From: Salminus brasiliensis
Taxonomy: Eukaryota; Chordata; Actinopteri; Characiformes; Bryconidae
Direction of reading: 5' to 3'
Length of the DNA stretch: 64,000 bases
NCBI RefSeq assembly: GCF_030463535.1
Contig: NC_132878.1
Span: 34,288,261-34,352,260 of the forward strand
The notes under the pieces: model-generated
Told to the model about the DNA's origin: nothing
Database searches by the model: none
Seen by the model: the letters and a program-made list of their open reading frames with translations, nothing else
In this document: piece by piece, positions 25,701 to 43,075 of the stretch
Position numbering within the stretch: position 1 is the first letter of the stretch
Layout of the letters: every line of letters begins with the position of its first letter
Translations under genes and position numbers: made by a program

Positions 25701-26369
25701 GTATTAGTAAGAAATTTAACCTCCTAAACTTGTTTTGCATGTATTTACTGATAGATAAGGGGTTAATTTAGGATATATGGATGTACAGACACAATTTAGT
25801 ACCAACTATCAATAAAACAATATTTTTCTCTCTCTTTAGATTACTGCCAGCTGACTCTGGATCCCTGCACAGTAAATAATGTTCTCATTTTGTCTGAGAA
25901 GAAGACAGAAGTGTTCAACATTGGAAGGGACCAGTCGTATCCTGTTCATCCAGAGAGATTTGACCACTGGTGGCAGGTGTTGAGTAAGGAGAGTGTGAGT
26001 GGACGCTGTTACTGGGAGGTTGAGTGGAGCAGTGTGGAATATGTGTACATATCAGTCTCATATAAAGGGATCAGCAGGAAAGGATCAGGTGGTGAGTGTA
26101 AGTTTGGAGGTAACAAACAGTCCTGGAGTCTGCGGTGTTCTTCATCTCTCTCTATATTGCACAACAACATTGAGACTAAGCTCTCAGCTCCTTCATCCTC
26201 CAGAATAGGAGTGTATGTGGATCACAGTGCAGGAACTCTGTCCTTCTACAGCGTCTCTGACATAATGACCCTCCTACACACAGTCCGCACCACCTTCACT
26301 CAGCCCCTCTACGCTGGATTCTGGGTTTCTTCTGTTGGATCAGCTATGGCATTATGTAATCCAAAATGA
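19780..26369 (+). CDS. finTRIM-3: finTRIM E3 ligase with shortened coiled-coil exon
   Basis: Exons 19780-20370, 22024-22119, 22359-22484, 23870-24029, 25478-25534 and 25840-26369 give 1,560 nt (519 aa) in one open frame. RING ligands, B-boxes and PRY-SPRY ([20 protein letters not shown]) are intact. Exon 1 is very like finTRIM-1. Exon 3 has lost the 5' stretch that encodes [12 protein letters not shown] through RAQEKAE in the sisters. The remaining part can be joined only by using the AG at 22357-22358, which adds codons for LLQLG and keeps frame. That acceptor has a poor pyrimidine tract, so the gene may instead skip exon 3 (126 nt, also in frame) or be decaying. Insertions of an LTR-like block, a Tc1 remnant, a LINE and a solo LTR enlarge its introns. 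Exon 1 ends in a slightly unusual donor, GTCAGA. Confidence 0.8.
20663..21629 (-). mobile_element. Putative solo LTR
   Basis: On the minus strand this block begins TGTAACGGGTATG and ends CCGCCACACTACA, giving TG...CA termini. An AATAAA lies on that strand at 20743-20748, about 80 bp before the end, where R/U5 would lie. No target-site duplication could be matched, and there are no internal retroelement genes. It lies in intron 1 of finTRIM-3. The borders and the LTR call are tentative. Confidence 0.45.
21640..21810 (-). mobile_element. Tc1-like transposon remnant
   Basis: TCATGCTTGGGACTGTGTTC and TTTGGCTCATCTGGCCATAA, read on the minus strand, resemble the DDE-domain region of fish Tc1 transposases (CTCATCTGTCCATAGGAC in the first element). 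It is short, frameshifted and lies in intron 1 of finTRIM-3. Confidence 0.6.
22535..23825 (+). mobile_element. Internally deleted L2/CR1-like LINE
   Basis: The left part (22538-22735) encodes a basic stretch with [17 protein letters not shown], typical of the region between endonuclease and reverse transcriptase in fish LINEs. The next frame (22890-23258) jumps from a [19 protein letters not shown] block, at the start of RT, to [14 protein letters not shown] and KKAQQL near its end, so the RT core is missing. A 3' UTR ends with ACAATAAAAGCCTCTTGATT. The insertion lies in intron 3 of finTRIM-3, starting about 50 bp after the exon 3 donor. Clade assignment is tentative. Confidence 0.8.
24406..24946 (-). 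mobile_element. Solo LTR with 4-bp target-site duplication
   Basis: A 541-bp block in intron 4 of finTRIM-3 has TG...CA ends (plus strand TGTCGTGG at left, CCATAACA at right) and is flanked on both sides by GTAT (24402-24405 and 24947-24950). The minus strand has AATAAA near the U5-like end (about 24470). These are the marks of an LTR left by recombination between the two LTRs of a retroelement. No coding remains, and the family (gypsy-like or endogenous retrovirus) cannot be told from this. Confidence 0.75.
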
Positions 26370-26960
26370 ACAAATATGAGTGATTCAGTAATTGGAACTA
26401 TTAGATATTTAATAAAAGGATGCAGTTTGGTTAGATTCCATGATTTGCTATTCTTCCTAAAATCAAAGGAGAGGCGTTTAACATGCTTTAATGCCATGGT
26501 TGAGGTCTAGCCATTCAGTAAATTGTATACTCTAGTAATAAGCAGCTATCATTAAGTATGTTTAACTTCATGATTTGTCTTTTTTAGAAATACGTAAAAC
26601 ACATATGCATCTACAGCTATACAACTTACAACATTCATTGTAATAAAAAAAGAGTTTATCCTGGTTTGGTTGGAGAACCTGTCTCTAATGTCAAGGGATG
26701 AGTTTCTACTAGATTATGGATAATTTTGTGAGAATTTGATCGCACTCAGCGACAACAGCATAATGTTGGATGCTCACCACCCCACCTAGGAGTCATCGAC
26801 ATAGTGGAAGTTAATACCATGGTTGCAAATTACTAGTGGCAACATATATAGAGTGAATAAAAATAGGCCAAAACATTAGTATGTATTTAAGTAATAGATA
26901 ATCATAAGAGTATGTGCTGTATGGTCACTGACAATTTCTATCAATCACTCTGGTCACTGA
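26370..26960. other. 3' flank of finTRIM-3
   Basis: Probable 3' UTR (AATAAA at 26410-26415) followed by featureless AT-rich DNA. Confidence 0.5.
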
Positions 26961-27033
26961 CAATCATAGTGCAGGAGACTGTTTTTTTACATCCAATCCC
27001 CAAAGCATGAGGACAGGGTTTGTAAGAATATGG
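26961..27033 (-). repeat. Inverted copy of GINM1 upstream DNA
   Basis: Its reverse complement matches 28881-28953, next to the GINM1 promoter, over 73 bp with about 8 differences by eye. The shared core includes TTTTTACATCCAATCCCCAA and AATCATAGTGCAGGAGACTG. The block carries two CCAAT-type boxes in the parent copy. It adjoins finTRIM exon 1 fragments, one of which is also inverted. Confidence 0.8.
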
Positions 27034-27053
27034 CAAGGAGAAAAATAATGGAC

Positions 27054-27263
27054 GTGAACGTCTCTCTGCACTGGGGGCGGCTAGAAACGGTTGTTCTGAA
27101 AATCAGATCAGCAGATCTAAAAAAATACTCAAGCCATCCCCTAGCCGGTTCTACACAGAAACAACATGCTGGCTGAAATATCGCTGGACCTGGAGATGTA
27201 GAATGTGATTTCTGCACTGGAAGAAAATGTGTGTTGATGTGTTTGACCTCCCTTTGTGAAACA
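27054..27263. pseudogene. Scrambled finTRIM exon 1 fragments
   Basis: 27054-27078 on the minus strand equals part of the RING coding sequence (the PQCRETFT codons), 25 bases identical to finTRIM-1. Then 27147-27263 on the plus strand resumes at RRNNMLAE (CTACACAGAAACAACATGCT), skips about 70 bases, and continues through the first B-box ([12 protein letters not shown], then CLTSLCET). One part is inverted relative to the other, there are internal deletions, and no start or splice signals remain. Confidence 0.85.
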
Positions 27264-28494
27264 TTTCCTTCTGAATTCTGTCCAAGAGAGTACTTCATTA
27301 TAATATCATAAGATGTTCATGGTTTTCCCCTGCTATGAAATGATGCCTCTAATTAGCTTATTATGAAAGAATCTGTACTTGTAAATGCAGTTTTCTGTAC
27401 TCTTGGTATTTATGTCACTGTAATTATGTCACTGGTTACCTTAATGTGGAATGTGTACTGTGACTAGAATTTCCCAATAAAACAACACAGGAAAAAAAGT
27501 GTGGAAAAGGAGGTTCATGAAAGGTAAAATGACACAAATAAGATGAATTATACAATACCTTACATCCACGAACATGAAAAGCGCCAGTTTAAAGTGTCTA
27601 ATGGGGGCTTGTGTTGCGTTTTTTTATAAATGTGTTGGAATAATCAGTAGGTTGTTCAATCAGGAACCCCTCAGGTCTCTGCAGCACTAATGTCTGTTGT
27701 TTATTCTTCATGGCATCTAGCTCCAAGATCATTTCTGCTTTTAGCTTTCTGCTAATCTGACAGGCAGTGAGGGCTGCCTGTTTGTAGTAACAGTACAAGA
27801 CACGCCAATTATGAGACACACCCACACAACAGATTTTTGTCCTCTTTGCTGATATATCCAGTATGTCCCAATACTATCGTATAGCTCTTCGTTTCTGTTA
27901 TGATTAATGTATTGACGCTCTTTACATAATCTAGTTCTACCATTACAGTTACAGTCCTTATGGCATTCATCACGGTTAACATTTGTGTTTTGTACACCTA
28001 GCATATTTAAAATGTAGAGAGTGTGACATTTTATTATAGTAATATGTATTCATGTGATATTTCATAAAAATACACTGACTGTACACAGTGAATAGTTTTA
28101 AAACACCAAGGTGCCATTCTATCCACCAATCCCAATCATACGTTGCTCTTAGTGTTTCAGTTTTGTATATATGTAAACATTTAAGTATAATCGTGTCTGT
28201 AGTGAACAGTTTCACAACTACAACCTGTTAGCTTAGTCCTATATTATTAGCAGAAATTAACATAAATCATAGAATTTTAGGATTTTTCATAGGATTTTTT
28301 TTACATTGGCGCAAGCAGAATATCTCGCAATCCAGTGAAACAAACCAAAAATAAATAAAAAATAAAGTGAGTGGAATCTATCATCTATTTTCTTTATCAA
28401 GACTAAAATGATTTTGAGGGTCATGTATCTGAAAAGTCTGCAGTGTTGCATACAGGTTAAAGGATGTTGGGTGAAGTGTGTCTCAATTCTCAAT
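27264..28494. other. Intergenic DNA between the finTRIM cluster and GINM1
   Basis: AT-rich. Overlapping minus-strand frames at 27598-28215 show no recognisable domain and differ from each other only by frame. No gene was supported. Confidence 0.5.
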
Positions 28495-28608
28495 TCAAAT
28501 CTTCTTCACCAGCTTTTGAACAACTCCATAAAAGCGCTCTTTTGGGGGCTTAGGGCTTAGGGGGAGAATTGGGACAGGGCCATAGTTACCCTCAAACGAC
28601 TTCACCAT
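28495..28608 (-). CDS. Possible 37-residue ORF (unassigned)
   Basis: On the minus strand an ATG at 28608 opens MVKSFEGNYGPVPILPL and ends KERFYGVVQKLVKKI-stop. The bases just upstream (CAGTTTTAG then GAAAC) look like a splice acceptor, so it could be the last exon of a small gene sharing a divergent promoter with GINM1. The open frame extends to 28719 without that splice. The composition (Pro, Lys, aromatic) is less random than its neighbours. I recognise no family and no partner exon, so this may be chance. Confidence 0.2.
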   Translation of the reverse strand: MVKSFEGNYGPVPILPLSPKPPKERFYGVVQKLVKKI

Positions 28609-28889
28609 GTTTCCTAAAACTGGTGTGTGAATATCCTGAGTGGGCGGTCCATGTAGTGGACGTGGGCGTGTCGTGTAACATAGTGGGCGTGTCTCACACG
28701 CGTGCGAGAACGCAGACAAGCCCTTCTCGTTTGTAGAGATGTCTTTCTCGTAGCGTCTATAGGTGTGTTTTAGAAACTAGTATTTAGTATTTTCTAATAA
28801 TATGAAAAGACTGGTAGTCGACGTGATCTGTAAATTCAGCGAGATGCTTTAGCTGTTCGCGTACGCTATTTATCTCCCACCCATATCCC

Positions 28890-29140
28890 AACAAACCCCG
28901 CCCTCGTGCTTTGGGGATTGGATGTAAAAACCCAGTCTCCTGCACTATGATTGGCTAATGGACGGCGAACCTCTGGCGAACCAGCCAATTCCACTACAGG
29001 GGGGCGGGTGTTGTCGGAAAACAGGTGGAAATACAAAAAAAAGAAAACACACACCGCATCTTCAGCATGTAGGTTAGCTAATTCAGCGTCCTCGAAAACA
29101 AGAAGGGCCTGTTTATGTGTTAGTTAGCTAACCGGTAACG
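28890..29140 (+). promoter_or_regulatory. GINM1: GINM1 promoter and 5' UTR
   Basis: A locally GC-richer stretch upstream of the GINM1 ATG has three CCAAT-type boxes (ATTGG at 28917-28921 and 28950-28954, CCAAT at 28985-28989) and a GGGGCGGG GC box at about 29000-29007. No TATA box is obvious, as is usual for housekeeping promoters. The transcription start is inferred to lie between about 29010 and 29100. Confidence 0.55.
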
Positions 29141-29690
29141 ATGGCCTCGAGCTGGAGGATATTCTCTACCGTTTTCTCTTTAACGGTCGTCTTTATTTCG
29201 ACGTTTTCGGAAACGCGACAGCTGAGTACGGTTGGTCATCTATCTTTACCTATATTTCTTCCCTAACGGTCAACAACACTCACCCACGATCAGGCGAAGT
29301 GAGATATGCTAGCTAGTGCTAGCTAGCTATTAGCTCTGTAACGACTCGGGGTGGCTAGCTAGCACTGGTTGTGTTTTTATTATGGTTCTCTATCTAGTTA
29401 GCTAGCACTACTATGTTTGAGGTCAATGTAGATAAGACTGTCGAGTGGCTAGCTAAATGAATAAGCTAAATTTGGCAACTAAGCACTAGATAGCTATCTA
29501 AGCGAGCTTGCAGGCTAACCAACATTAGCTGGGTAGCTTGGCTAACCTGTCGGCCCAGAAGCGCCGTCATGTGTCTCCAAGTCTTTCCTTGCTCTGCAGA
29601 TGAACAACTGGTGGACAGGCCTAGAGCATGAGACAGTGTGGGTTAGCTGTGTCTTTAGCACATTTGACCCTTCTTTGGATGTGGGACGGC

Positions 29691-29723
<33 letters not shown>

Positions 29724-32700
29724 CCACTACACAAGGCAAGCCGAGCGCCTGGTGAAGTTACACAGTAAGGTCTAGTGAGGAAGTCTGGAGCTTCGGCATC
29801 GGGACAGGTCCCAGTTCATTGCCGGGGTCTGCGCCAGCTTCCGTCATGTTGGTGCTGCTTTCTGGAAGCTCGTCCCCTTCCAGCACAACACAGCTTGGGT
29901 TATAGGAATCGTTCACTGTAAAAACCCAAGTACTCTCACACACCCACCCCATTACCCCTCACATGTCTGAACTGTAGTTTTGCGCAGGTGTTATGAGGCT
30001 AGAGGAGCTATCAGGTAATGGAGGTGTGTTTCACCCCAAATCTGTATCTGCTGCATTACTCTCATGAGTCTGGTGCAAAACGGCTGGCTGATCGACTGGG
30101 TTTGGGGTAAGCGGTAATGTGGACATGCTATGCACAGTCCTATGCAGAGGTGTGTGTGTGTGTGTGTGTACTGATTTGACGTGATTACACATGTTTTTGA
30201 TTCTCTAAGTGTAAATAAGTGTAGCATCCTCTACAGACACACTCCTCTAAGGTAATTGCATATTAATCTCTTTCCCCACTGTGTTCAATTCAGTTAATGC
30301 ATAAAAAAGTATGTCCAAAATGTGCAAAAATGGCATTTTTGTGATTCCTGTAGAGCGTTTGTTCACTTATGTTCAGCTGGAGAATCAACTAAATGTGTTA
30401 TTTGATAATGGATGTAACATAAATGTGTATTGTGTCCGCAGGAACATTTGATCAATGTGACTGCACTTAGTGAAAATGAAGAGTCCTCCTACAATGTGCA
30501 GGTAACTGCGTAATTAAACTAATAACTAGTGTATGTATACTGTATGGGTATCAGCGCGGATACTGGCCCTTACACACAGGAGCTGTATTGCTGTTGGCAA
30601 TAGTAAGCACTGATACCGTAAAGTTTACTTTATTTTTTTATTTATCCAGTTACTTTGATTTGTTTGCATACTTTATGAAATCAAATGCTTAAACAACGAG
30701 TAAAAGTAACCATTTTACCATTAACCAGACATTTAATAGAGCTTTTACATTGGCACTTTTTGTTTCCATGTGGTGTTTTTTTTTTTTTTTGTTCTGAAAC
30801 CAAAAGTTGAGTTTAAGCAGCTTGGGATGAGAGAGAAAAAGTACAACCTATTAAAAGGTGGAAAATGTTAAAAATCAGGATTTATAGCCATCTGTCGAGT
30901 AGTTAAGTCCGAGTCGGTATCTGTAAAAGTACTTCTGTAGCTTGAAAATCTGTTATCGGTGCATCCCTACTAATAATGTACCATATTACTATTTATGTGG
31001 CAGTCGAGTGCATGTCAATGGATTTGTCAAGCCTGGAGATTTCCTAAAAGAATCATAACAGAGACGTTAATATGGAGTCTGCCGTAAACGCAACAGTTAT
31101 CTCAACCTGCTGTTTACGGAGTATGAATAAGGCTGTATAGATCTAATGACCCCTTCATAAACAATAATCATGTGTTGCTTTATATAACTAGCCAGGTGGC
31201 ATTTAAAAGATGATGGATTATGAATGAACCTAATGTGGAACCGGATGGTGCTTGCTATTAGGAGCATGGTAGTAGCAGTTGACTGGCTCATGCTTTTATT
31301 GTCCTTGCCCCAAATAATCTTTGGGTCACCTAGAAGCTAAGCTGTAAGCCAGGCTCTGCCAATGGAATTACAGCTAACAAACTCAGAAAGTGGGGAGCAT
31401 AGCAAATGAAACAAGTAGATGCTGCATTGTTTATGTTCATCTATACATTGTGACAAAACAGTTAATTAGGGGAAAATGTCTTTACAGAGATACTGAGCTG
31501 AAAGGTTTAATACAGTTTCAGTTAATAAGTTTCAGATTCATGTTTTTACAGCATGATACAAAAGAATGAGAGGTTATCTCTATTCAGGACATACAGATAT
31601 GTCGATACAGGACATACAGGGCCGATGCATTGTCCAATATTTTTCATATCAATATCTGTTTATGTACATATGTAAAGTTTGATCAAATGTATTTATGTAG
31701 TGGTTATGTAATTGATGGGGGAAAGAAACACATTTCTAGAGGGCTGCGCACACATGAATAAATGCAGGCATTTATAGCATAGTAGGCCTGAGTTGCTTTT
31801 GTGCTTTATATTAGATATCTTATCAAATAGCAGATATTTCTGTAGCCATTATCTGTCTATACGGATGTGATATCATTGTACATCTTCTGCTCTAGTCCTG
31901 TTGCTCAATGTTAGCCCATTTCCTTTTAGATCAACTTGAGTGTTGCCATGGTGGACAACAAAACTATGGTCAACGGGGTTCCTCTCAAGCCCTCAGAAGT
32001 GACAAGGATGACATGCCAAGCTTTGCTGTGTAAGTAAATATCAAATAAATATACATAATTGTAAAGGTTTACCTAGCACTGTACTGTATTTGATACTTTT
32101 GTATATGTTTTTAGTCTTTTAAATTTAGGTTTAAGTACAGTTCAAAATATCATATGAGCTCACTGCTTATAAACAAAACAATTGTATTTTCTGTTTTCTG
32201 TCATCTCCACAGTAGATGACAGTAATGATACCTTCAGTGATGGGGCTGGGGACTTGGTCAGCAGTGTGTTGAGACTGATGCTGGAGCAGTCATATATGCA
32301 GAGTGAAGCAGGAGAAGATGTGCTACTGCTGACTTTAGGTCAGGAGATGATCCAGCTGGGCCAAGAAAATGTAACTATCACATTTTTGGCAGTTTTATTT
32401 ATGCTGTAGCTGTTTGGAGACAATTCACACTATGTTTAGCACATTCAGGAGCTTGAAAGATTAAAAAGCTTGCATTTGGATAATTGCTTTTAGACATATA
32501 GGGCCTTTTGGACACCAATTATGTTTGTTTCAGATCTTTAGACAGTTGCTGAGAGGAGCCTATATTTGATGAGTATTAGAACATAAATATATAAAATATA
32601 TTCAGCTGCATGTTCCTAATTACAGTTTGTGATGGCCTCAGGCTAGTCAAGGTCTAAGACCTTTGCAGTGCTTTTGTGTCCCAATATTTGCACAGGCCAC

Positions 32701-34673
32701 ACTGATTGTTTGTTTTCTACAATTTGAAAGATAGTAACATTACGATTTGCTAAAAAATATTGTAAATAGTTTTTATGTTTGATGAGTGCAGAGGCTGTGT
32801 TCACTATTTCTCAACTAAAAAAGGACAGTGTGCCAGGGGTGACCAAACGTGTTCTTCACAACACAATGTCCTTATTCTGCCTCTGTTTGAATCTGCAGGT
32901 GTGGCAGCCAGATGTGTGGGAGATGAAAATGCTGTTGAATCAGAACTCTGAGGAGGTTACTCAAGTACACGACCTCTTCCCCATGTTGAAGAGCAAGATC
33001 TCATCCATACCACGAGAAAACGACATAATCATGACTGACGAATCCATCCCTAAAAAAGGTAGGTGTTCTTGTCCAACACGTATTTGTAGTCAGGAATTAG
33101 AATGTCTTATTTTTATTCTTTTTTTTTTTTTCTAGTTAACTTTATATGACAAGCACTAATATAAATATAATTGGTTTTCTTATTCTCCAGATGAGGACCA
33201 AGTTCTGCACACTACAAGTCACTACCCACTAAAACAGGCTGAAACTACCCAGGAGGAAATCGCTGCTCCAGGGAAACTGCCTGAGACACCTCTGCGTATG
33301 GACCCCAGCACGCTGTATGAGTCTGCACAGGAGGAAGTAGTTAATCCAGATGACCTGCTGCCAGAGGTTCCTCTGAGACAGTCCCCCTCCTCTTATAATG
33401 TAAGCCAGTGACACCCTAATGGATGAAATTATCTCTTCTGATCACTCTTTAATGAAGGCAGTATTTGTGTAGGCGTCACTGCACAGTAGAGCAGTGCACC
33501 ACCACTCCACTTAATCTTCCAGAATGTCTTTTACAATCAAACGGAGGCTTTAATTTGCCTTTGTCGCTAACCTATGAGCAGAAACCTGACCACTGTTGCT
33601 TTTAACTGCCCTGTGGTCCCCAAACTTTTACATGCCACTGCACCAGAATTAACCCTACAGATCAGTTTGTTATTACTGTATTAAAGCGTTATTTCCTACC
33701 CTGTTTCCTTTTATCTGTCCCTTTGCAGGTGGTGTGTCAATGGGTGGAGGAGCTCAGGGATAGACTGAGGCGCTTCTGCTCCGAGTCACTGCCACTCTTC
33801 TTCCTTATCATGTGGGTGGTGGTTGTGGGTGTTGTGGGCTCTGCAGTCATCATCAAGATTCTGGACCTCTTGTTCCCCACTTGTGAACACAAGTATGATC
33901 TTACTTTAAGCTTGCAGTACATTTAACTTAAAAAAGGGTATTACTGAGGGATAAGAAACTGAATTAAACAGACAATAATCATTTTAAACTGAGTTACACT
34001 TTCAGTCAGGTTTTAGTGGTCCAGCACAGTAATGCACTGCCACCATGACTCGAGGATCGCTGGTTCAAATCTGGGGTCATACTGCCTGCCAAAGCAGCCA
34101 GAGCCCAAGAGAGCACAATTGGCCTTGCACTCTCTGGGTGGGTAAATGGCGTGCGCCCCCCCACCCCTCCCCATCCCTAACCATTATTATGCTCATTTTC
34201 ATGATTTGATTGCAAACTGAAAGCCAAAATCTAGGTAACCTTTTCTACTCCTTGGTCCTGGCTCCTCCCCCCAACTGTTATCACAACTCAGTTTGCACTG
34301 TTTTGCATGTCTTTGCAGATTAGTAATCCTTAGGCTGTAATAAAAGTCTCTGAGTACAAGGTGTTAAATGAGGTTCATGTCAGCTAGTGCATGGGATGCA
34401 TCAAGCACAATGCAATTATTTGTAAACAGTAGTACTCAGTAGTACTAAGCCAAGCCTGTAAGAGCACTAAAAATATCTTGGCCGAGGGAGTGAATTAGGG
34501 GCCCCAGATAACATAAAATAAATATGTAACATTTGTTGTCTTTTGCCAGGGGATTCTTTCATCTGAACCCAGAGACCCTGATGCCAGAGGAGGAGAAGCA
34601 GAGGTTGGTGGATAATGTGGAAGTAGAGACAGAGACTGGGGAGAAGAGCTGCTTGAGGGAAGACTCGTACTGA
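29141..34673 (+). CDS. GINM1: Glycoprotein integral membrane protein 1
   Basis: Eight coding exons, 29141-29230, 30442-30501, 31930-32029, 32213-32370, 32899-33058, 33191-33399, 33729-33892 and 34550-34673, join in phase to 1,065 nt (354 aa; the human protein is about 330 aa). Residues 1-24 form a signal peptide (FSLTVVFISTF core). The ectodomain has several N-glycosylation sequons (NVT at about 35, NLS 52, NKT 60, NDT). One membrane helix spans about 282-304 (LFFLIMWVVVVGVVGSAVII), followed by a short acidic cytosolic tail. Family marks are TRMTCQAL, PGKLPETPLR and VCQWVEELR. Molecular function is poorly known; a single-pass type I membrane glycoprotein is predicted. Exon 1 is assigned a weak donor (GTTGGT) because it is the one that keeps the frame. 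It converges on KATNA1, and the two genes are also neighbours in mammals. Confidence 0.92.
29692..29722. repeat. (GAT)n trinucleotide repeat
   Basis: About ten GAT triplets in GINM1 intron 1. Confidence 0.9.
34014..34170 (+). mobile_element. tRNA-derived SINE
   Basis: In GINM1 intron 7, a tRNA-like head holds a B-box-like GGTTCAAATCT (34071-34081), followed by AGAGCACAATTGGCCTTGCA and CTCTGGGTGGGTAAATGGCG, a body common in ostariophysan fish SINEs. It then passes into C-rich sequence. No target duplication was identified. Confidence 0.65.
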
Positions 34674-36093
34674 TCTTTCCTTTCCTGTGGCATTTCACTT
34701 GAAGGGATGCTTGCAAGTTTTGTTTCTCCCCCTTTCAAGTGTAGCACTTTATAAAATCATAAAATGTATTCATTTGCATTTCTTTATTTGTTTGATGTTC
34801 TGTTTCAGTGAGGGCAGGATTTATATTGAACATTTAAAACTTTTCTTGTATTAGATGAGTGCTACTGCGTTGTGCCTATGGACAGATATCTTGTGTATGA
34901 TGTGAATGTTCTAATGTGATAAAATAGGATATGGTGTAGTTTTGGGTCACTCTTCTTATTTCTAGAGGTCCATGTACAGCTCCAATGAGGCCATTGTCCA
35001 AAAACATTTCTAGGCCCGGCCACTATAGCAGAAACAAGACACTAAATGAACTTTCTTAGAAAAGGCCTCACTTGAGCTATTATACCATTTGAAAACTGAA
35101 CCTTGGTTTTTACACTTTTTGATTGGTGGTGATGATCCACCAATGGGGTGGGTGGAATCCATGCGTTTGCACTAGCTTGACTTGTTGGAATAATGCTGAT
35201 TTTTATGTTTGGTTCCTGCTTCCCTTAAACTGCACTTGTTGCTTGCTAAACAAGTAATCAAGCTTTGTATTATATATATGTCCAAAAACTGTTTGGTCTT
35301 TGTCAAAGAAACTGAGGGAAATTTCAATTTTACCTCAAGGCACTTCTATTCATTCACATCATATTCATAGTTAAAAATAAAGTGTTTTTTTTTAGCAGAT
35401 GTTAATAATATGGTAGTATGAGTTTATCAACAAGAGCATGTAAACTGAAACTGGCAATGCATAATGTGCTTGCACTGCATTGAATTAATAAAATGAACCA
35501 TTGAGTTTTCTGTTGTATTTGGGGTCTGTATTTGTGTCAATCTTTATTTTCCAGTCTGAAATACATTGAGGGTAACCTTCATTTCCAATACAGCTAAGCA
35601 TTTCACAACTTGCATTTATTTATAAAAAAAAGTGAACAACCTAAATTGTAAGGTCAAATAAAACAAAGTAATAAATAACTGAAGATGACAAATTAGATTA
35701 CTACAGGAGTCTCTCAAACTGAGTAAAGTCCAGCTCAGTTTTTCCCCAGGTCAATAAAAACTCTAGGAACCTGAGTCTGACGATTACTGGTTATAGCAAT
35801 CGGATAAACTGGCGTATGGCCAGAGTGTGAATTATAAATAAAAATAAGCCAGTGTTTCTCGTTGTGCTGCTAGTGAGGACCAAACACCTTTTTTCATATA
35901 GTCTGCAGTGGTGAGTGTTGTAAAGGTTGCCAGTAATGAATCTCAAACCAGAGTGATAGCGTAAAGTGGTTTGAGGCCAAATGTAGACATCACATGAGGC
36001 ACTGAAGTTCACAGGCCTTTTAAGCATGGAAGTTTGTAAATAACAAATGTAGTTATTTTAATAAACAAACAGACATTATTCCATTATAAAAAT
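34674..36093. other. GINM1 3' UTR and GINM1/KATNA1 convergent spacer
   Basis: GINM1 polyadenylation signals are likely at 35376-35381 and 35487-35492 (both AATAAA). Beyond about 35510 the spacer is featureless until the KATNA1 3' end. The two genes' ends are roughly 0.6 kb apart. Confidence 0.55.
35376..35492 (+). terminator. GINM1: GINM1 polyadenylation signals
   Basis: AATAAA at 35376-35381 and again at 35487-35492, about 700 and 815 bases after the stop, the second followed by a T- and TG-rich stretch as expected downstream of a cleavage site. Confidence 0.55.
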
Positions 36094-36099
36094 TTTATT
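36094..36099 (-). terminator. KATNA1: KATNA1 polyadenylation signal
   Basis: AATAAA on the minus strand, about 710 bases downstream of the KATNA1 stop, implying a 3' UTR of about 730 nt. Another minus-strand candidate with an AATAAA-like core lies near 36245. Confidence 0.5.
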
Positions 36100-36809
36100 T
36101 ACTATTATTTAACAATAACTTCCCCACATTTTCACACAACTGTCCCAAAGATGAAAAACAAAGAATAGTTCATAACGGACATAGAGGCAAAGGCAAAAAC
36201 ACCAGTTTAAAAAAAAAATTGGCAAACTAAGTGCTTGCATAGCTCATTTATTGAAGAAAGGCCACTGATCGGCAGTAGTGTATAAAAACAAACCTCAGCG
36301 TATCACGGCACAGTGATTTTAAATAGAAAATATTCAGATATTCAAGACATCATTTATTTATTTTTTTGGTATATCAGGCACCATAATCTCGCTCTGACCG
36401 TCAATTAAAAAAAAAAAAATTCTCTTTGGAAAAGCTGGCAAGGTTTTCTTAAGGCAGTTTACAAGACGTTCCTGAATGACTGGTCTGAACAGGCACTCTC
36501 CTCTTTCTCCAAAGTGCTAAATGACACTGTTCTGATTGAATGTGATCCTAGTGCGGCACTTTACCTTGAGGGTACTTGATATACTAAGAAGTGAAAAATG
36601 TACAAATCAGTGACTAAAACGGACCCATTAGGTATGGTTTCAGACACCGCTGAACCTGGAGGCCACCACTAAGCCTAGGAACTACAAGACAATTCACCAA
36701 TGAAACCACAGAATTTGGCCCATAAAATTTCAAAGTGCTAAAGTTTATATAATCTAAACTATTACCTTCAGAATCCCAGTTTCACCCACACGGTTAGTGT
36801 CAGAATGGG

Positions 36810-42787
<5,978 letters not shown>

Positions 42788-42894
42788 TCTAGGAGAGGAG
42801 GGAAACTGTGAGAAATAATGAGAAATAATGAGAAATCATGAGAAATAATGAAAGCACCTCAGAAAATAAGAGACAAATAAAAAGACAGTTAAGA

Positions 42895-43075
42895 TAACAT
42901 AATAAGATAAGATAGTCCTTTATTAGTCCCGCAGTGGGGAAATTCACAGTGTAACAGCAGAAAGGGATAGCAGGACACTCAGTTACAAAAATGTAGATAA
43001 ATAATTTACACTATATACATAATATTAATAAGAATTAAAAAAGCAATAAACAATATTATTTACAGCAAAAGACTC
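42895..43075 (-). mobile_element. LINE 3' tail
   Basis: ATAAGATAAGATAGTCCTTT, TATTAGTCCCGCAGTGGGGA and AATTCACAGTG form, on the minus strand, the end of a common fish non-LTR element, with an (ATCTT)-type 3' tail. It lies in the 5' UTR intron of KATNA1. Strongly 5'-truncated. Confidence 0.65.
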
